From the NCBI GenBank assembly GCA_021324305.1, contig JAJPJI010000020.1, positions 1 to 64,000 of the forward strand: 64,000 nt of DNA, given 5' to 3'. The notes beneath the pieces are model-generated. The model was not told the origin of the DNA. It made no database searches and saw only the letters and a program-made list of their open reading frames with translations. The DNA comes from Gammaproteobacteria bacterium. GTDB lineage: Bacteria; Pseudomonadota; Gammaproteobacteria; DSM-16500. The first letter of the stretch is position 1. Every line of letters begins with the position of its first letter. The translations under genes were made by a program, and so were the position numbers. Positions 52,986 to 62,573 of the stretch are shown here, in pieces.

Positions 52986-54318
52986 ATATATTCCAGACCA
53001 GCTGTCCACCCAACAAATCAATACTGCTGCTGGTATGACCTGTTACGGTCGCACCCGTGACTGGATTAACGTCATTGATATGTTCAGACTTCACAAAAAC
53101 ATGGCCATAAATGAGGTCTATCGCCACCTGATGATTTACCTGGTATCGGGTACCGATTTGAAGGCCGTATTTCGCGCCATCAGGGAAGTTTATATCGCGG
53201 TATGCGCTGGTTGTAGGTGTGGGTTCATATTTGAATGACCCGCGAAGCATCCATTTATCTGTCACTTTGAAGTGAGTGCCAACGCTCAAGTCAAATGTGT
53301 TGCTCATGTTTTGCGGCACAGTTACATCCGGGAGAATTCCACTCGGATTGGTGGGTGTCGGAGGCTGAATGTAATTTCGGGCATGATAGTTTTTGATCGT
53401 GCTCCATTCATCATATGCGACTGTACCCATTAACGCCCAGCATGGTGTCATGTCGTGATAAACACTTAATGTTGTAGTTGGCGGTAGTGAAATTGGAAGC
53501 TGGAATGAATTGGTTTCAAAAAAGCCGCCGCCATCCAATGAGAAATCACTCCAGCCGCTGAGGTTCATCACTATTTTTGACCGATAATTCAGACCTACCC
53601 TGGTTCTGTCATCATATCTGTATAAGAGACCGATATGCCCGCCGTAGTTCCAGCTGCTTGCTGAAAATCGCGATGAAGAATCCGCCACGGTTCCAATTAC
53701 GGGCGCAAGCGTACCTTCTGTTCGTGTGTGCGATTTGCTTTGCGCAGAAAAATAATGAATATCGGGGCCGATACCAACAGACCATCGATCATTAATTTTC
53801 ATCGCAATACTTGGCGCGATATCCAGGGTTTTGGTGTACACCCTTGTCAGGTTATAACGAAGCATGGAATTTTCACCATAATCTTCCGTGAAGCCCCAGG
53901 CAGGCACCACACTCATACCCAGGGCAATTTTTTCACTGACCGGTACCGATACATGAAATGCTGGCAGAACAGTGTTGGGATGCGAACTGGCGCTGCCGCT
54001 GGCAGTAAAGTTGTTGCCGAATAAGCTAATAGGTGGTCCGAACTGATTCAGTGTTGAGGGTGCGTTTACATCTCCAGTAATGGTGACAGGTGCATATACA
54101 TCGATAGCTGATAATACAACTTGGCGTGGCAAGTACACGAGGCCAGCCGAGTTGTACCAGTTCGTGCCGGCATCTTCAACGACAGCAGCTTCACCGGCAT
54201 CTGCCAATACAGAGGCGCTCTGAAATTCCATTTTATACCCGGAAGCATAGGCTTGTGACACCAATACTGACAATAATCCCACTGCGCTTAATTTCAATGT
54301 CCTGTTTATCTGTTTCAT
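52984..54318 (-). CDS. Outer-membrane transporter, FadL/OmpP1 family (second copy)
   Basis: A 444-residue FadL-type beta-barrel. A signal peptide (LSAVGLLSVLVSQAYA, cleaved near residue 25) is followed by the N-terminal plug SGYKMEFQSASVLADAGEAAVVEDAGTNWYNSAGL; the usual NPAG is NSAG here. The barrel ends with LLGGQLVWNI. It diverges from the copy at 16181-17593, so substrates may differ (fatty acids or other hydrophobic compounds). It lies 17 bases after the start of the GGDEF-EAL gene's stop on the same strand and could be co-transcribed with it. Confidence 0.9.
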   Translation of the reverse strand: MKQINRTLKLSAVGLLSVLVSQAYASGYKMEFQSASVLADAGEAAVVEDAGTNWYNSAGLVYLPRQVVLSAIDVYAPVTITGDVNAPSTLNQFGPPISLFGNNFTASGSASSHPNTVLPAFHVSVPVSEKIALGMSVVPAWGFTEDYGENSMLRYNLTRVYTKTLDIAPSIAMKINDRWSVGIGPDIHYFSAQSKSHTRTEGTLAPVIGTVADSSSRFSASSWNYGGHIGLLYRYDDRTRVGLNYRSKIVMNLSGWSDFSLDGGGFFETNSFQLPISLPPTTTLSVYHDMTPCWALMGTVAYDEWSTIKNYHARNYIQPPTPTNPSGILPDVTVPQNMSNTFDLSVGTHFKVTDKWMLRGSFKYEPTPTTSAYRDINFPDGAKYGLQIGTRYQVNHQVAIDLIYGHVFVKSEHINDVNPVTGATVTGHTSSSIDLLGGQLVWNI

Positions 54319-54335
54319 AGACCCGTCCCTGGTGA

Positions 54336-56312
54336 TTAAGTTTCAAGTAGTTCAATGTTCGAAAATACAGCCATATTACGATAATTTAGCAAGAGTTGCG
54401 TAAAATAACTAGCCTCCAGAGGTTTGCTGAAATAATACCCCTGGATAAAATCACATCCTTTTGATTTCAAGAATCTCAGCTGTTCTTCGGTTTCTACGCC
54501 TTCCGCAAGACTTTTGACGTTTAATTCCTTCGCCATCGCCAGAATGGCGGAAACAATCGTGATACTGTCATTGCTAGCTGGAATGTCCCTGACGAATGAC
54601 TGGTCAATCTTCAGCTTATCAATCGAAAAACGTTTAAGATAACTCAATCCTGAGTATCCTGTTCCGAAGTCGTCTACGGATAAACCCAGTCCCATATTGG
54701 TGAATTCCTTTATGATGGAAGTTATATTCTCATCAAGAATGGCTGTTTCCGTGATCTCGAGTTCCAGATATTTCGGATCGAATTCAGTGACAGTCAGTAC
54801 GTGTTTGATGGTATCCAGAATATTTGCGCCGCTGGTGAGCTGCTTCCCGGAAACATTGACAGCGACTTTTAATCCGGTGAAACCCATTTGCTGCCAGACA
54901 CGCGTTTGGCGACAGGCTTCCTGCATGACCCATGCGCCAATGGGAACAATGAGGCCGGTTTCCTCGGCCAATGGAATAAAATTTATCGGTGAGATAAAAC
55001 CATGCACCGGGTGAAGCCAGCGAATCAATGCTTCCGAACCGGCGATGCGGCCTTGTTTCAGATCAATCAACGGCTGATAGTAAACCTGTAGCTGATTGTT
55101 TTTGATGGCATCATGTAAATCATTTTCCAGCGCGATTTGCTTGGGCAGCTGAGCATTAATTTCAGCTCTATAGAATTCGAAGCGGTTTCCACAGAATTGT
55201 TTTGCCTTTAACATCGCGGCATCAGCATTTGCCAATAATGATTCGTAATCTTCCCCATCTCGCGGATAAAAGCTGACTCCGACACTCGCGGTTAGTTTCA
55301 CACCACGGTCTTCCAGATAGAAGGGTTCATCCAATACAGAAAAGATTCTTTGTAATTTATTTTCAGCGCCTTCTGTCTGTAGCGGTATCATCAAGATGTT
55401 GAATGTATCTTTGCGTGAAATGGTGATGATGTACTGCGTTTTATCCGGTGATTGGGAGACATGCATGGCCAGTGAATTTAAGCGATTTGCGACAGACTGG
55501 ATGATTGAGTCGCCGGCATGATGACCCAGGCTGTCATTAATCATCTCCATCCTGTTAAGAGAAAAGCAAACCAAGGCAAATGTATGTTCTGTATCTTTTA
55601 CGGCAGCAATGGCTGCCTCAACATACTGAGGCAAGAACCGCTGGTTTGGCAGATCAGTTAATAAATCATGATTGGCCTGATAGCTGACAAGACTGTTTTC
55701 CAGCTTCAACTTTAGCGAATCCTTGAACCATTGTGTGCTTCTGTGATTGATTCCAAACATGAAAAACATATAAATCGCTGAATAGGCGGCAATAATGTTG
55801 TAGAAAATTCCGCCCTTGTACAAGCAGACACTTATTAATGGAACCAACATCACCATTAGTGTCACAACGCAAAGTGAAAATTGGCCTATTGTTCCGGTAG
55901 CATATCCTGTGGTAGCGAGAAATAACGCGATTAATGCCAGATACTGGCGCGTTGTGTCATCAGGGAGCATTAAAATAATGGGCACCCAGGAAATGGCGCA
56001 TCCTGTCATCAGGATAGAATATGCCCATTCCCATTTTGCCAGTGAGAATCGGTTTTTAAATTTTTTATATGTGAAATACAATGCGGTCAGAGATACCATC
56101 ATCAAGTTAAAGGCTATGACCCACATCACTAATAAATTTTCCTGGGTATAGCCTTTATAATCGAGATAGAGGGCAACACTTGCCACCATGCCGCTGATTG
56201 TGCCCGGCAGGCATCCCTGATATAGGTGCTCTATCAGCTCATCCTTGACCTGTTTGGCAATATGAGCTCTTTCATCAGGTGATATCTGCTTTTGATGCGC
56301 AACTATTTCCAT
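54336..56312 (-). CDS. Membrane GGDEF-EAL protein with intact EAL and degenerate GGDEF site
   Basis: A 658-residue c-di-GMP protein. Five to six hydrophobic segments (about 35-190) form a membrane sensor region. The GGDEF domain (210-385) keeps [12 protein letters not shown] but has SRKDTF (299-304) at the GGDEF site and Ser/Asn in place of the metal-binding DxD, so it should not make c-di-GMP. The EAL domain (about 395-645) has the full set: SEALIRW (Glu427), Asn486, LEITE (519-522), Asp547-Asp548 in DDFGTGYS, Lys568 in KID, EGVE (604-607) and QGYYF. It is predicted to hydrolyse c-di-GMP, with the GGDEF relic possibly sensing GTP. Confidence 0.92.
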   Translation of the reverse strand: MEIVAHQKQISPDERAHIAKQVKDELIEHLYQGCLPGTISGMVASVALYLDYKGYTQENLLVMWVIAFNLMMVSLTALYFTYKKFKNRFSLAKWEWAYSILMTGCAISWVPIILMLPDDTTRQYLALIALFLATTGYATGTIGQFSLCVVTLMVMLVPLISVCLYKGGIFYNIIAAYSAIYMFFMFGINHRSTQWFKDSLKLKLENSLVSYQANHDLLTDLPNQRFLPQYVEAAIAAVKDTEHTFALVCFSLNRMEMINDSLGHHAGDSIIQSVANRLNSLAMHVSQSPDKTQYIITISRKDTFNILMIPLQTEGAENKLQRIFSVLDEPFYLEDRGVKLTASVGVSFYPRDGEDYESLLANADAAMLKAKQFCGNRFEFYRAEINAQLPKQIALENDLHDAIKNNQLQVYYQPLIDLKQGRIAGSEALIRWLHPVHGFISPINFIPLAEETGLIVPIGAWVMQEACRQTRVWQQMGFTGLKVAVNVSGKQLTSGANILDTIKHVLTVTEFDPKYLELEITETAILDENITSIIKEFTNMGLGLSVDDFGTGYSGLSYLKRFSIDKLKIDQSFVRDIPASNDSITIVSAILAMAKELNVKSLAEGVETEEQLRFLKSKGCDFIQGYYFSKPLEASYFTQLLLNYRNMAVFSNIELLET

Positions 56313-56334
56313 ATAGTTTCGTTAGCTCATTGTG

Positions 56335-58458
56335 TCACATGTTTTCTGTTACTGTATAGCAATGCGGCAGTGAGTCAAGTTTTACCCCCGGCCTGATTGT
56401 TGCGACATAAGATGCGGCTGCCCCTTCAAGTCCCTTAAAAGGTTTTTTGCCATCGCTTGTTTTGAAATCATCGTATTTGATTCTGTTGTACAGTTTTAAT
56501 ATTTTAAATTGTGAAGTGACTTTTTCACTCAATTCATTCGTGAACTCGGCGTATGCAAAGTCAAAGCCCTTGCGTGCGGAGGCTTCAATACATGCCATAT
56601 CAATTGCGGTTGACAGGCCCTGTCCCCGGTAAGTCTGATCAACGGCGGCAATCCAGACATGTGATATCTTGCCTTTATGAAATTTTTTGCCTTTTATGAA
56701 TGGCTCGGATAGTTTATTGAGCAATTCAAATATTGGAGCGAGTTTGGGATAATGGGCAAGATGGGGTATGAATGGATCAGCCAGGTCTTCAGCGAGAGCG
56801 CAGGCAATGACCCGGTTTTTCTTGTCTACCGCAACTTTACTCATCCCCTCTTTCACAGACTTTAAAATGACTTCTTTTGCGAATGGTTCATATTCCTGAT
56901 ATCTGATATTCAGATGCTTGGTGATAGGTTCGCTGTCACAAAATGATTTAATGAATAAATCTATAGTGGATTTGACGTGTTCATCCTGCAATGTAATGAT
57001 TTTATAATCAACTTTCTCTATGATGTTAGCCATAGCGTCCTCCTTATCGACTTTCAAATCTTTAATAAATTGATCGATGAGTTTTCTTGAGACATTGGTC
57101 AAGACACAAATTGTGGCTTTGTCGCCAGTTATCATGAGCTGGTATTTTCTCGCCATTGCTTTTGATGGACGTGGGAAAATGACATTGAAATGGTGCGGAT
57201 AGCTGACTCGGTCAGATCCATACATCTCAATCAGCTTTTGATACAGGTATTTGGCATTTTCAATATTTTCATGGACCATATTTGTTAGCTTGACAGTGTT
57301 CTTTTCCAGGCCAAGGGTACGGATGGCGTTATAAAACATTAATACGTTCAATCCCGACCGGGATCCGGTAATGGTCACATCGTTGATGTTGCCAACATAA
57401 TCGACATTACGCTCACTTTTCTCGAATGCTTTGTCAAAAAATTCCTTTTTTGCAAGGACTATGCCGCATGGCTGAGATAAACCAGGATATTTATGGGCAG
57501 ATACAGCCAATGTGTTGACGCCGATTGCGTCAAAGTAGTTGGGAATGTCGCCAAACGGCTTGATTATCGGAAGCACGAAACCTGTCAATGCTCCATCCAT
57601 GTGTATTGTATAATTGCTTTTATGAATTATATCGTCGAGAAGTTTTTTAATGCCAGGTACGTTATCAATAGCTCCGGTGATGGTGGTTCCTATATTGGCA
57701 ATGACAATAACCGGACTATGTGGATAAGCACCAGTGTGCAGCAGTAATTCCTTTTTCAGATCCGTCAGGCTGATAGATCCATCTTCATTCGGTTCTACCG
57801 GTCTGATATTCAGGCGCAATACTTCGGATATTTTAGGAATGGAATAATGGGTATGACCTTTTGAATAAAAGACCGTCGGTGTCAGTAATTGCTGGACAAT
57901 ATTCTTATTGGAGGCGATAGAATTTTTTGTATCAATAATTTTTTGTAAATGATTCATCCGTGCTTGATAATCATTCATTGGTATCTTTGCCAGAGCGGCA
58001 TCTAATTCCTGTTCCTGCTTTTGCAGGACTTTGACTGCATCATCTCTTTCGATCAATGCATCAACACCCTTGTTTATAAGATATCTCTTTGACCACCACA
58101 AACTGGCGAAATTACCTTCGGTTCCGCCGGTTGTGACATATCCGCGGGCGTCACCTTCCTTAAGGCCATAATATTTTTCAAGGATGGAAATAATTTCCCG
58201 TTCATGTTTTTTTACTTCGAGCAGCGAGGTTTCTGAATCCTTAAATGGGTCGCCAACATTATTTAGTAATATGTTTGCGAGCGTGCCTGGCTGAATGCCT
58301 AATATCTTGTTATTCACTACGCCAAGATAAGTGAGCAGTGAAACCGGATAACCCAGCTTGTGACTTGCAAGCTGATTTACATAGCGCAGTAGCGCGCGAT
58401 AATCGTCAATACGATAATCAGAGTTTAATTGGTTATCAGACAGATGCTTCTTCCACAT
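56335..58458 (-). CDS. Fusion of PLP-dependent group II decarboxylase and GNAT N-acetyltransferase
   Basis: A 707-residue single chain. Residues 1-460 follow Morganella-type histidine decarboxylase: YVTTGGTEGN (107-116), GHTHYS (201-206), IANIGTTITGAIDN (253-266), HMDGALTGFVLP (286-297) and the PLP lysine Lys323 in AVSAHKYPG. Residues 130-195 add a charged helical insertion between the GGTEGN and HTHYS motifs. Residues 480-707 form a GNAT domain resembling arylalkylamine N-acetyltransferases, with VDQTYRGQGLS (606-616) as the acetyl-CoA loop. The pair could decarboxylate an amino acid and N-acylate the amine. Substrate unknown. It lies 22 bases upstream of the EAL-active gene on the same strand. 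Confidence 0.88.
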   Translation of the reverse strand: MWKKHLSDNQLNSDYRIDDYRALLRYVNQLASHKLGYPVSLLTYLGVVNNKILGIQPGTLANILLNNVGDPFKDSETSLLEVKKHEREIISILEKYYGLKEGDARGYVTTGGTEGNFASLWWSKRYLINKGVDALIERDDAVKVLQKQEQELDAALAKIPMNDYQARMNHLQKIIDTKNSIASNKNIVQQLLTPTVFYSKGHTHYSIPKISEVLRLNIRPVEPNEDGSISLTDLKKELLLHTGAYPHSPVIVIANIGTTITGAIDNVPGIKKLLDDIIHKSNYTIHMDGALTGFVLPIIKPFGDIPNYFDAIGVNTLAVSAHKYPGLSQPCGIVLAKKEFFDKAFEKSERNVDYVGNINDVTITGSRSGLNVLMFYNAIRTLGLEKNTVKLTNMVHENIENAKYLYQKLIEMYGSDRVSYPHHFNVIFPRPSKAMARKYQLMITGDKATICVLTNVSRKLIDQFIKDLKVDKEDAMANIIEKVDYKIITLQDEHVKSTIDLFIKSFCDSEPITKHLNIRYQEYEPFAKEVILKSVKEGMSKVAVDKKNRVIACALAEDLADPFIPHLAHYPKLAPIFELLNKLSEPFIKGKKFHKGKISHVWIAAVDQTYRGQGLSTAIDMACIEASARKGFDFAYAEFTNELSEKVTSQFKILKLYNRIKYDDFKTSDGKKPFKGLEGAAASYVATIRPGVKLDSLPHCYTVTENM

Positions 58459-58512
58459 TTATACCAACCTAATCTGAATCAGGAAGTAATATTTAAGTTA
58501 TTAATTTAAATA

Positions 58513-58542
58513 TATATAACTATGTTACTGTAATGCTGGCAA
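58513..58542 (-). promoter_or_regulatory. Candidate promoter of the decarboxylase-acetyltransferase gene
   Basis: On the minus strand TTGCCA (58537-58542) and TATATA (58513-58518) are separated by 18 bases, about 55 bases before the start codon. It would drive the decarboxylase gene and perhaps the GGDEF-EAL and FadL genes behind it. Confidence 0.45.
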
Positions 58543-58680
58543 TTTAGATAGCTACCTGAAAAAAATTATTAATTTGATGAACAGGTTAGATTGATGTTCT
58601 TGCATTTAAAGAGGACCGGCATCAGAATGAAATTAAGAGTAAATTTGGCAAGAATGACTTCTTTTGACTCAGGAGGTTAA

Positions 58681-60429
58681 ATGAAGCTAAGAAATAAGGC
58701 AGCGTTTAGTGCCGGCATATTGTGTGCAGCATTTCTTGGTTGCTATTATTTATTGGAATTTTTGCTTCATATGAATAATTTCGAGAGTGTTGCGATTCTT
58801 GCCATTTGCTTTTCACTGGTCGCCTTTTTTATCCTGGGAATCACTATCGCCAGACGAATTGAACAATTAAATCAAGGTGTTACAAGAATTTCTTTTAAAA
58901 ATACATTAGACAGCCGCCTGGATATCAAGGGTAATGATGAAATCAGCTCTATAGGCCGTCAAATCAATAAGATATTGAGCAACGTGCAGGCATCTTATAA
59001 AGAGCTGGAAATGCACTCAACTGCCAAAGCGCTTGAACTTGAAAGCAAGAATAAAAAACTTCAGGAAGATATTTCGGCGCGAAATCGGACGGATAAAATT
59101 GCAACAGACAATTTATATCTCAAGCATCTTTCACGCCATGATATTCTCACCTCGCTTCCCAACGGGGTTTTTTTCAATGAAATCCTGAATAAATCGATCA
59201 ATCATTCCAGGCGTCGAAATCAATATATGGCGATTCTGTTGATTGATTTGGATATGTTCCAATCGATCAGCGCCACGATTGGTCAGGTGAATAGCGACCT
59301 CGTATTAAAGGAAATAGGAAAGCGTTTTTCAAACGTCATACGTAAAGAGGATATATTAGCCAAGCTGGACGGAGATGAATTCATTATCCTGCTCAATGAT
59401 ATTAGCAAGCCAAAATTTGCCAGCGCAGTAGCTGAGAAGATTTTGAATATCTGCTCTCAATTGATTAAAGTGGAACACCATGAATTCTCAATCACGGCGA
59501 GTATTGGTATCGCGATATATCCGAATGACGGTGATTCTCTGGAAAAAATACTCGAAAACGCAGACAGAGCCTTGTTCAAGGCAAAGCAATCGGGCGGTGG
59601 CTGCTATCAATTTCATACAGAAGAAATCCATGCAGAGGCAACAGAATATATTCAACTGGAATCAGCCTTGCGCAAAGCGATTCATAACAATGAACTGGCC
59701 TTGTATTTTCAGCCCATGTTCCGTTTAAGCACAGGAGTCATTACGGGTGTGGAGGCGTTGATGCGCTGGGAGCACCCTGCTCTTGGCATCATCAATCCGT
59801 CGAAATTTATTCCGCTGGCTGAAGAATCAGGAACGATCATGCAGGTTGGAGAATGGGCCATACGGGAGGCATGTGAAAAAATCAGGTTCTGGCAAGACGA
59901 AGGATATGAGCACGTAAGTATCGCATTAAAATTGTCTCAAAAGCAGTTTAATCATCCTGATATTGCAAAAATTATCGCCAAAGCCATCAAAGGTACAGGC
60001 ATCAACCCTAAATATATTCAGCTGGAAATAACCGAGCGTACGGTGATGGAGAATGTTGAATTAGCATTCAGCATATTGGAAAATCTTCGCGCCACCGGGG
60101 TACTGATTTCAATTGATCATTTTGGTGTTGGATATACTTCCATCAGCTATCTCAAACACTTCCCTATTACATCCATCAAGATTGATCAAAGCTTTATTAA
60201 AGGTATTCCAAATAATCCAGACGATACAGCAATTACCTCTGCAGTCATATCGCTGGCTCATAATCTTGGATTGGAAGTCATCGCAGAAGGAGTTGAAACA
60301 GCCGAACAGGTTCAATATCTGACAAGCCAGAATTGTGATGTCATGCAAGGATATTTCCTTAGTCATCCTGTCTCATCACAAAAAATCATTCTGCAATTCA
60401 AAAAGCTCAGAGAAGAAGTACTGATGTAA
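58681..60429 (+). CDS. HAMP-GGDEF-EAL protein with GGDEF-like motif and degenerate EAL site
   Basis: A 582-residue protein with two hydrophobic segments (10-57), a HAMP-like linker (58-110), a coiled coil and GGDEF-EAL domains. The GGDEF site reads DGDEF (230-234), with an I-site RKED (221-224) five residues before it, but the guanine-contact Asn is Ser in FQSISATIG. The EAL domain starts VEALMRW (Glu358). However, the catalytic Asn of VNxS is Lys417 (ALKLS) and DDFG is Asp479-His480, so phosphodiesterase activity is doubtful; LEITE, KID, EGVE and QGYF remain. It may be a cyclase or a c-di-GMP receptor. It is divergent from the decarboxylase fusion, with a 222-base gap. Confidence 0.92.
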   Translation: MKLRNKAAFSAGILCAAFLGCYYLLEFLLHMNNFESVAILAICFSLVAFFILGITIARRIEQLNQGVTRISFKNTLDSRLDIKGNDEISSIGRQINKILSNVQASYKELEMHSTAKALELESKNKKLQEDISARNRTDKIATDNLYLKHLSRHDILTSLPNGVFFNEILNKSINHSRRRNQYMAILLIDLDMFQSISATIGQVNSDLVLKEIGKRFSNVIRKEDILAKLDGDEFIILLNDISKPKFASAVAEKILNICSQLIKVEHHEFSITASIGIAIYPNDGDSLEKILENADRALFKAKQSGGGCYQFHTEEIHAEATEYIQLESALRKAIHNNELALYFQPMFRLSTGVITGVEALMRWEHPALGIINPSKFIPLAEESGTIMQVGEWAIREACEKIRFWQDEGYEHVSIALKLSQKQFNHPDIAKIIAKAIKGTGINPKYIQLEITERTVMENVELAFSILENLRATGVLISIDHFGVGYTSISYLKHFPITSIKIDQSFIKGIPNNPDDTAITSAVISLAHNLGLEVIAEGVETAEQVQYLTSQNCDVMQGYFLSHPVSSQKIILQFKKLREEVLM

Positions 60430-60453
60430 AATCGATTTTGGACGCAGCCACAT

Positions 60454-62316
60454 TCATGCGAAGTTACTGATTTTGTAATCATTCAATGGATTGACCTGTA
60501 CCTTGATTTCAAGTTCTTCGTGTCCTCCGCCCTGATAAATTGTACCCGAAGTTGGGGTGGCATCCTGGTAATTTCGTCCGCATGCAACGCGGATATGATT
60601 GACGTCTGCAAGGCAACCATTTGTTGGGTCAAATCCATACCACCCTATATATGGCAAGTACAGCTCTACCCATGCGTGGGAGGCTTCCGATTGAATTTTG
60701 TTGTCATAATCTGCTGCAGTATGAATATATCCTGTTCGATAGCGTGCAGGTACATTTAAAAGTCTGGCCAGGCAGATGAACAGATTGGTAAAATCCTGGC
60801 AGACTCCCCTTCTGGATCGGTATAGTTCATAAGGAGTGGTGGTGATTGATGTGGATCCGGAGACATATTTGAAATCATGATAGATAGTCTGATTGATATC
60901 ATTCAACACATCCATTAAATCATAATCATTCCTTTTTACAAAACTCATTGCGAATTCGATTAACTCATTGAGTTCTGATTCCGGGAGTTCGGGCGGTAGT
61001 AAATATGGAGACATCATCTGGCTCTGCAATGGAAGCCATACCAGAGGAAAGTCCTTACGTTGGTGAAGTAATTCAGATTTGAATGATGGATTATCAACTA
61101 TACTCACTACTGATTCACTTCTAATTATTATTTCATTATATGGCGAATGTATTCGATAAAAAGTTGCAATATTGCCAAATACATCTTCAAAAAATTCGCC
61201 ATAACCTGATACTGAAATCAATAACTTATAATCAAGAACAGTCTGGATATGATCACTAATTGGATGTAAGTGAAACAAATGCTTGCTGATGTTAACTGTG
61301 GATTCATAGCGGTAGATGGTCTCGTGCAGCACCGAATAGTAATTGCGGTCTGATGATGCCACATAATCTATGATTTGATGATTACGTGATAGAATACTTT
61401 GCTGCTGAATGCCTTTTCCGGAATGTACATCTTGGCCAGTTTCCTGCATTTGTTGTTTGACTCCAGCAATTTTTTTGTCTGGTAAAATAATCGATGATTT
61501 TTCATGGCTTGTCATGAGGATTTTTTCCATGCTATCCCATATGAGTTGTCCGCGTCGCAAGACAATCATTTGTTTGGGACTCATTGGACGAAATGCCTGG
61601 CCAATATTTTGATTGGCTACAAGAATGAATGTATGCAGCATGTCAAATGAAGATGTAATGTCGATGGTAAAGTAATCAGCATCGAAATGTGTGATTTGAT
61701 GCGGTGGAGAGCTTCGCAGCCAAAAAAGAGGATTGAATGCGTTCGCATCATGATAGACGATGATATCCAGGCCGTCGCTTATCATCAGGTTTATCGTGCC
61801 GAGTTTGTTGACTTCAACCAGCCATGAATAAATGTTTTCCCAGCCTGCATCATTTAAGGAACGAGCGGATGCATTATTGATTTTCTCCAATAACAAACAA
61901 AAAAAATGTTCTGAATCAGTCGATCCTACAGGTTCAAAAAGTGGATTTTTTTCCAGCGGAATATGTTTAGCAAAGTCTGATTGTAAATCACCGCTATGAA
62001 CAAATATCCAGTCTCTCCCTGCATACGATCGGTTGAATGGCTGGGTATCTTTTTGGACCAATTTTTTTGCTGCGCCGCGTATATGTCCTATGAAGATAGT
62101 TGAATGGAATCTTGAGAAATCCTGCATTGAGCTGACGAGTGTTGACTTATGATGGTGTTTTGTTTCTTTTATAACGGTTGCTGATAATTCTTCATTGTTG
62201 TACCAGGAAAATCCCCGGCCATAAGACTGTGTTGGAATCTGTTCGGGGATTGAGGATTTCAGCAAAATAGAAGGTGAACTCATACAGTCAAGTGATAATG
62301 CCAGTATTTGACTCAT
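60454..62316 (-). CDS. Fusion of a pseudo class II glutamine amidotransferase and a transglutaminase-like protease
   Basis: A 620-residue fusion. Residues 1-270 follow E. coli YafJ-type class II amidotransferases (GHIRGAAKK, TQPFNRSYAGRDWIFVHSG, FEPVGSTDSEHFF). The nucleophile Cys2 is Ser2 and the oxyanion Asn of HNG is Ser108, so glutaminase activity should be lost. Residues 325-430 match the bacterial transglutaminase N-terminal domain (HETIYRYESTV), and 440-610 the core with Cys506 in RGVCQDFTNLF, His547 in ASHAWVELYLP and Asp563 in GFDPTNG, an intact papain-like triad. It has no signal peptide. Its 3' end is 24 bases from the convergent GGDEF-EAL gene. Confidence 0.87.
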   Translation of the reverse strand: MSQILALSLDCMSSPSILLKSSIPEQIPTQSYGRGFSWYNNEELSATVIKETKHHHKSTLVSSMQDFSRFHSTIFIGHIRGAAKKLVQKDTQPFNRSYAGRDWIFVHSGDLQSDFAKHIPLEKNPLFEPVGSTDSEHFFCLLLEKINNASARSLNDAGWENIYSWLVEVNKLGTINLMISDGLDIIVYHDANAFNPLFWLRSSPPHQITHFDADYFTIDITSSFDMLHTFILVANQNIGQAFRPMSPKQMIVLRRGQLIWDSMEKILMTSHEKSSIILPDKKIAGVKQQMQETGQDVHSGKGIQQQSILSRNHQIIDYVASSDRNYYSVLHETIYRYESTVNISKHLFHLHPISDHIQTVLDYKLLISVSGYGEFFEDVFGNIATFYRIHSPYNEIIIRSESVVSIVDNPSFKSELLHQRKDFPLVWLPLQSQMMSPYLLPPELPESELNELIEFAMSFVKRNDYDLMDVLNDINQTIYHDFKYVSGSTSITTTPYELYRSRRGVCQDFTNLFICLARLLNVPARYRTGYIHTAADYDNKIQSEASHAWVELYLPYIGWYGFDPTNGCLADVNHIRVACGRNYQDATPTSGTIYQGGGHEELEIKVQVNPLNDYKISNFA

Positions 62317-62526
62317 ATATCCCTCGCCATTCCTGTTTTACATATCAACTCGCCAGATTAATCATTAAATTACTGTTATTCATTTGATTTTGTACTAATT
62401 ATTATTATTTTATCATATTATGATTAAGGTCTATAAAATCTCTTCATTGATTTTTAACGAATACCTGATAATAATCAATTAACTGTATCAGGCTGATGTC
62501 GTCTGATTTCTGCTGCCAATAAATTT

Positions 62527-62535
62527 TGGTATAAT
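62527..62535 (+). promoter_or_regulatory. Extended -10 promoter of the glutamine-rich microprotein
   Basis: TGGTATAAT gives a perfect TATAAT (62530-62535) with a TGn extension, about 39 bases before the start codon. No clear -35 box is seen. Confidence 0.6.
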
Positions 62536-62573
62536 CTATTAGTACACTTACACAAAAATTGTCAGGAGGATAT

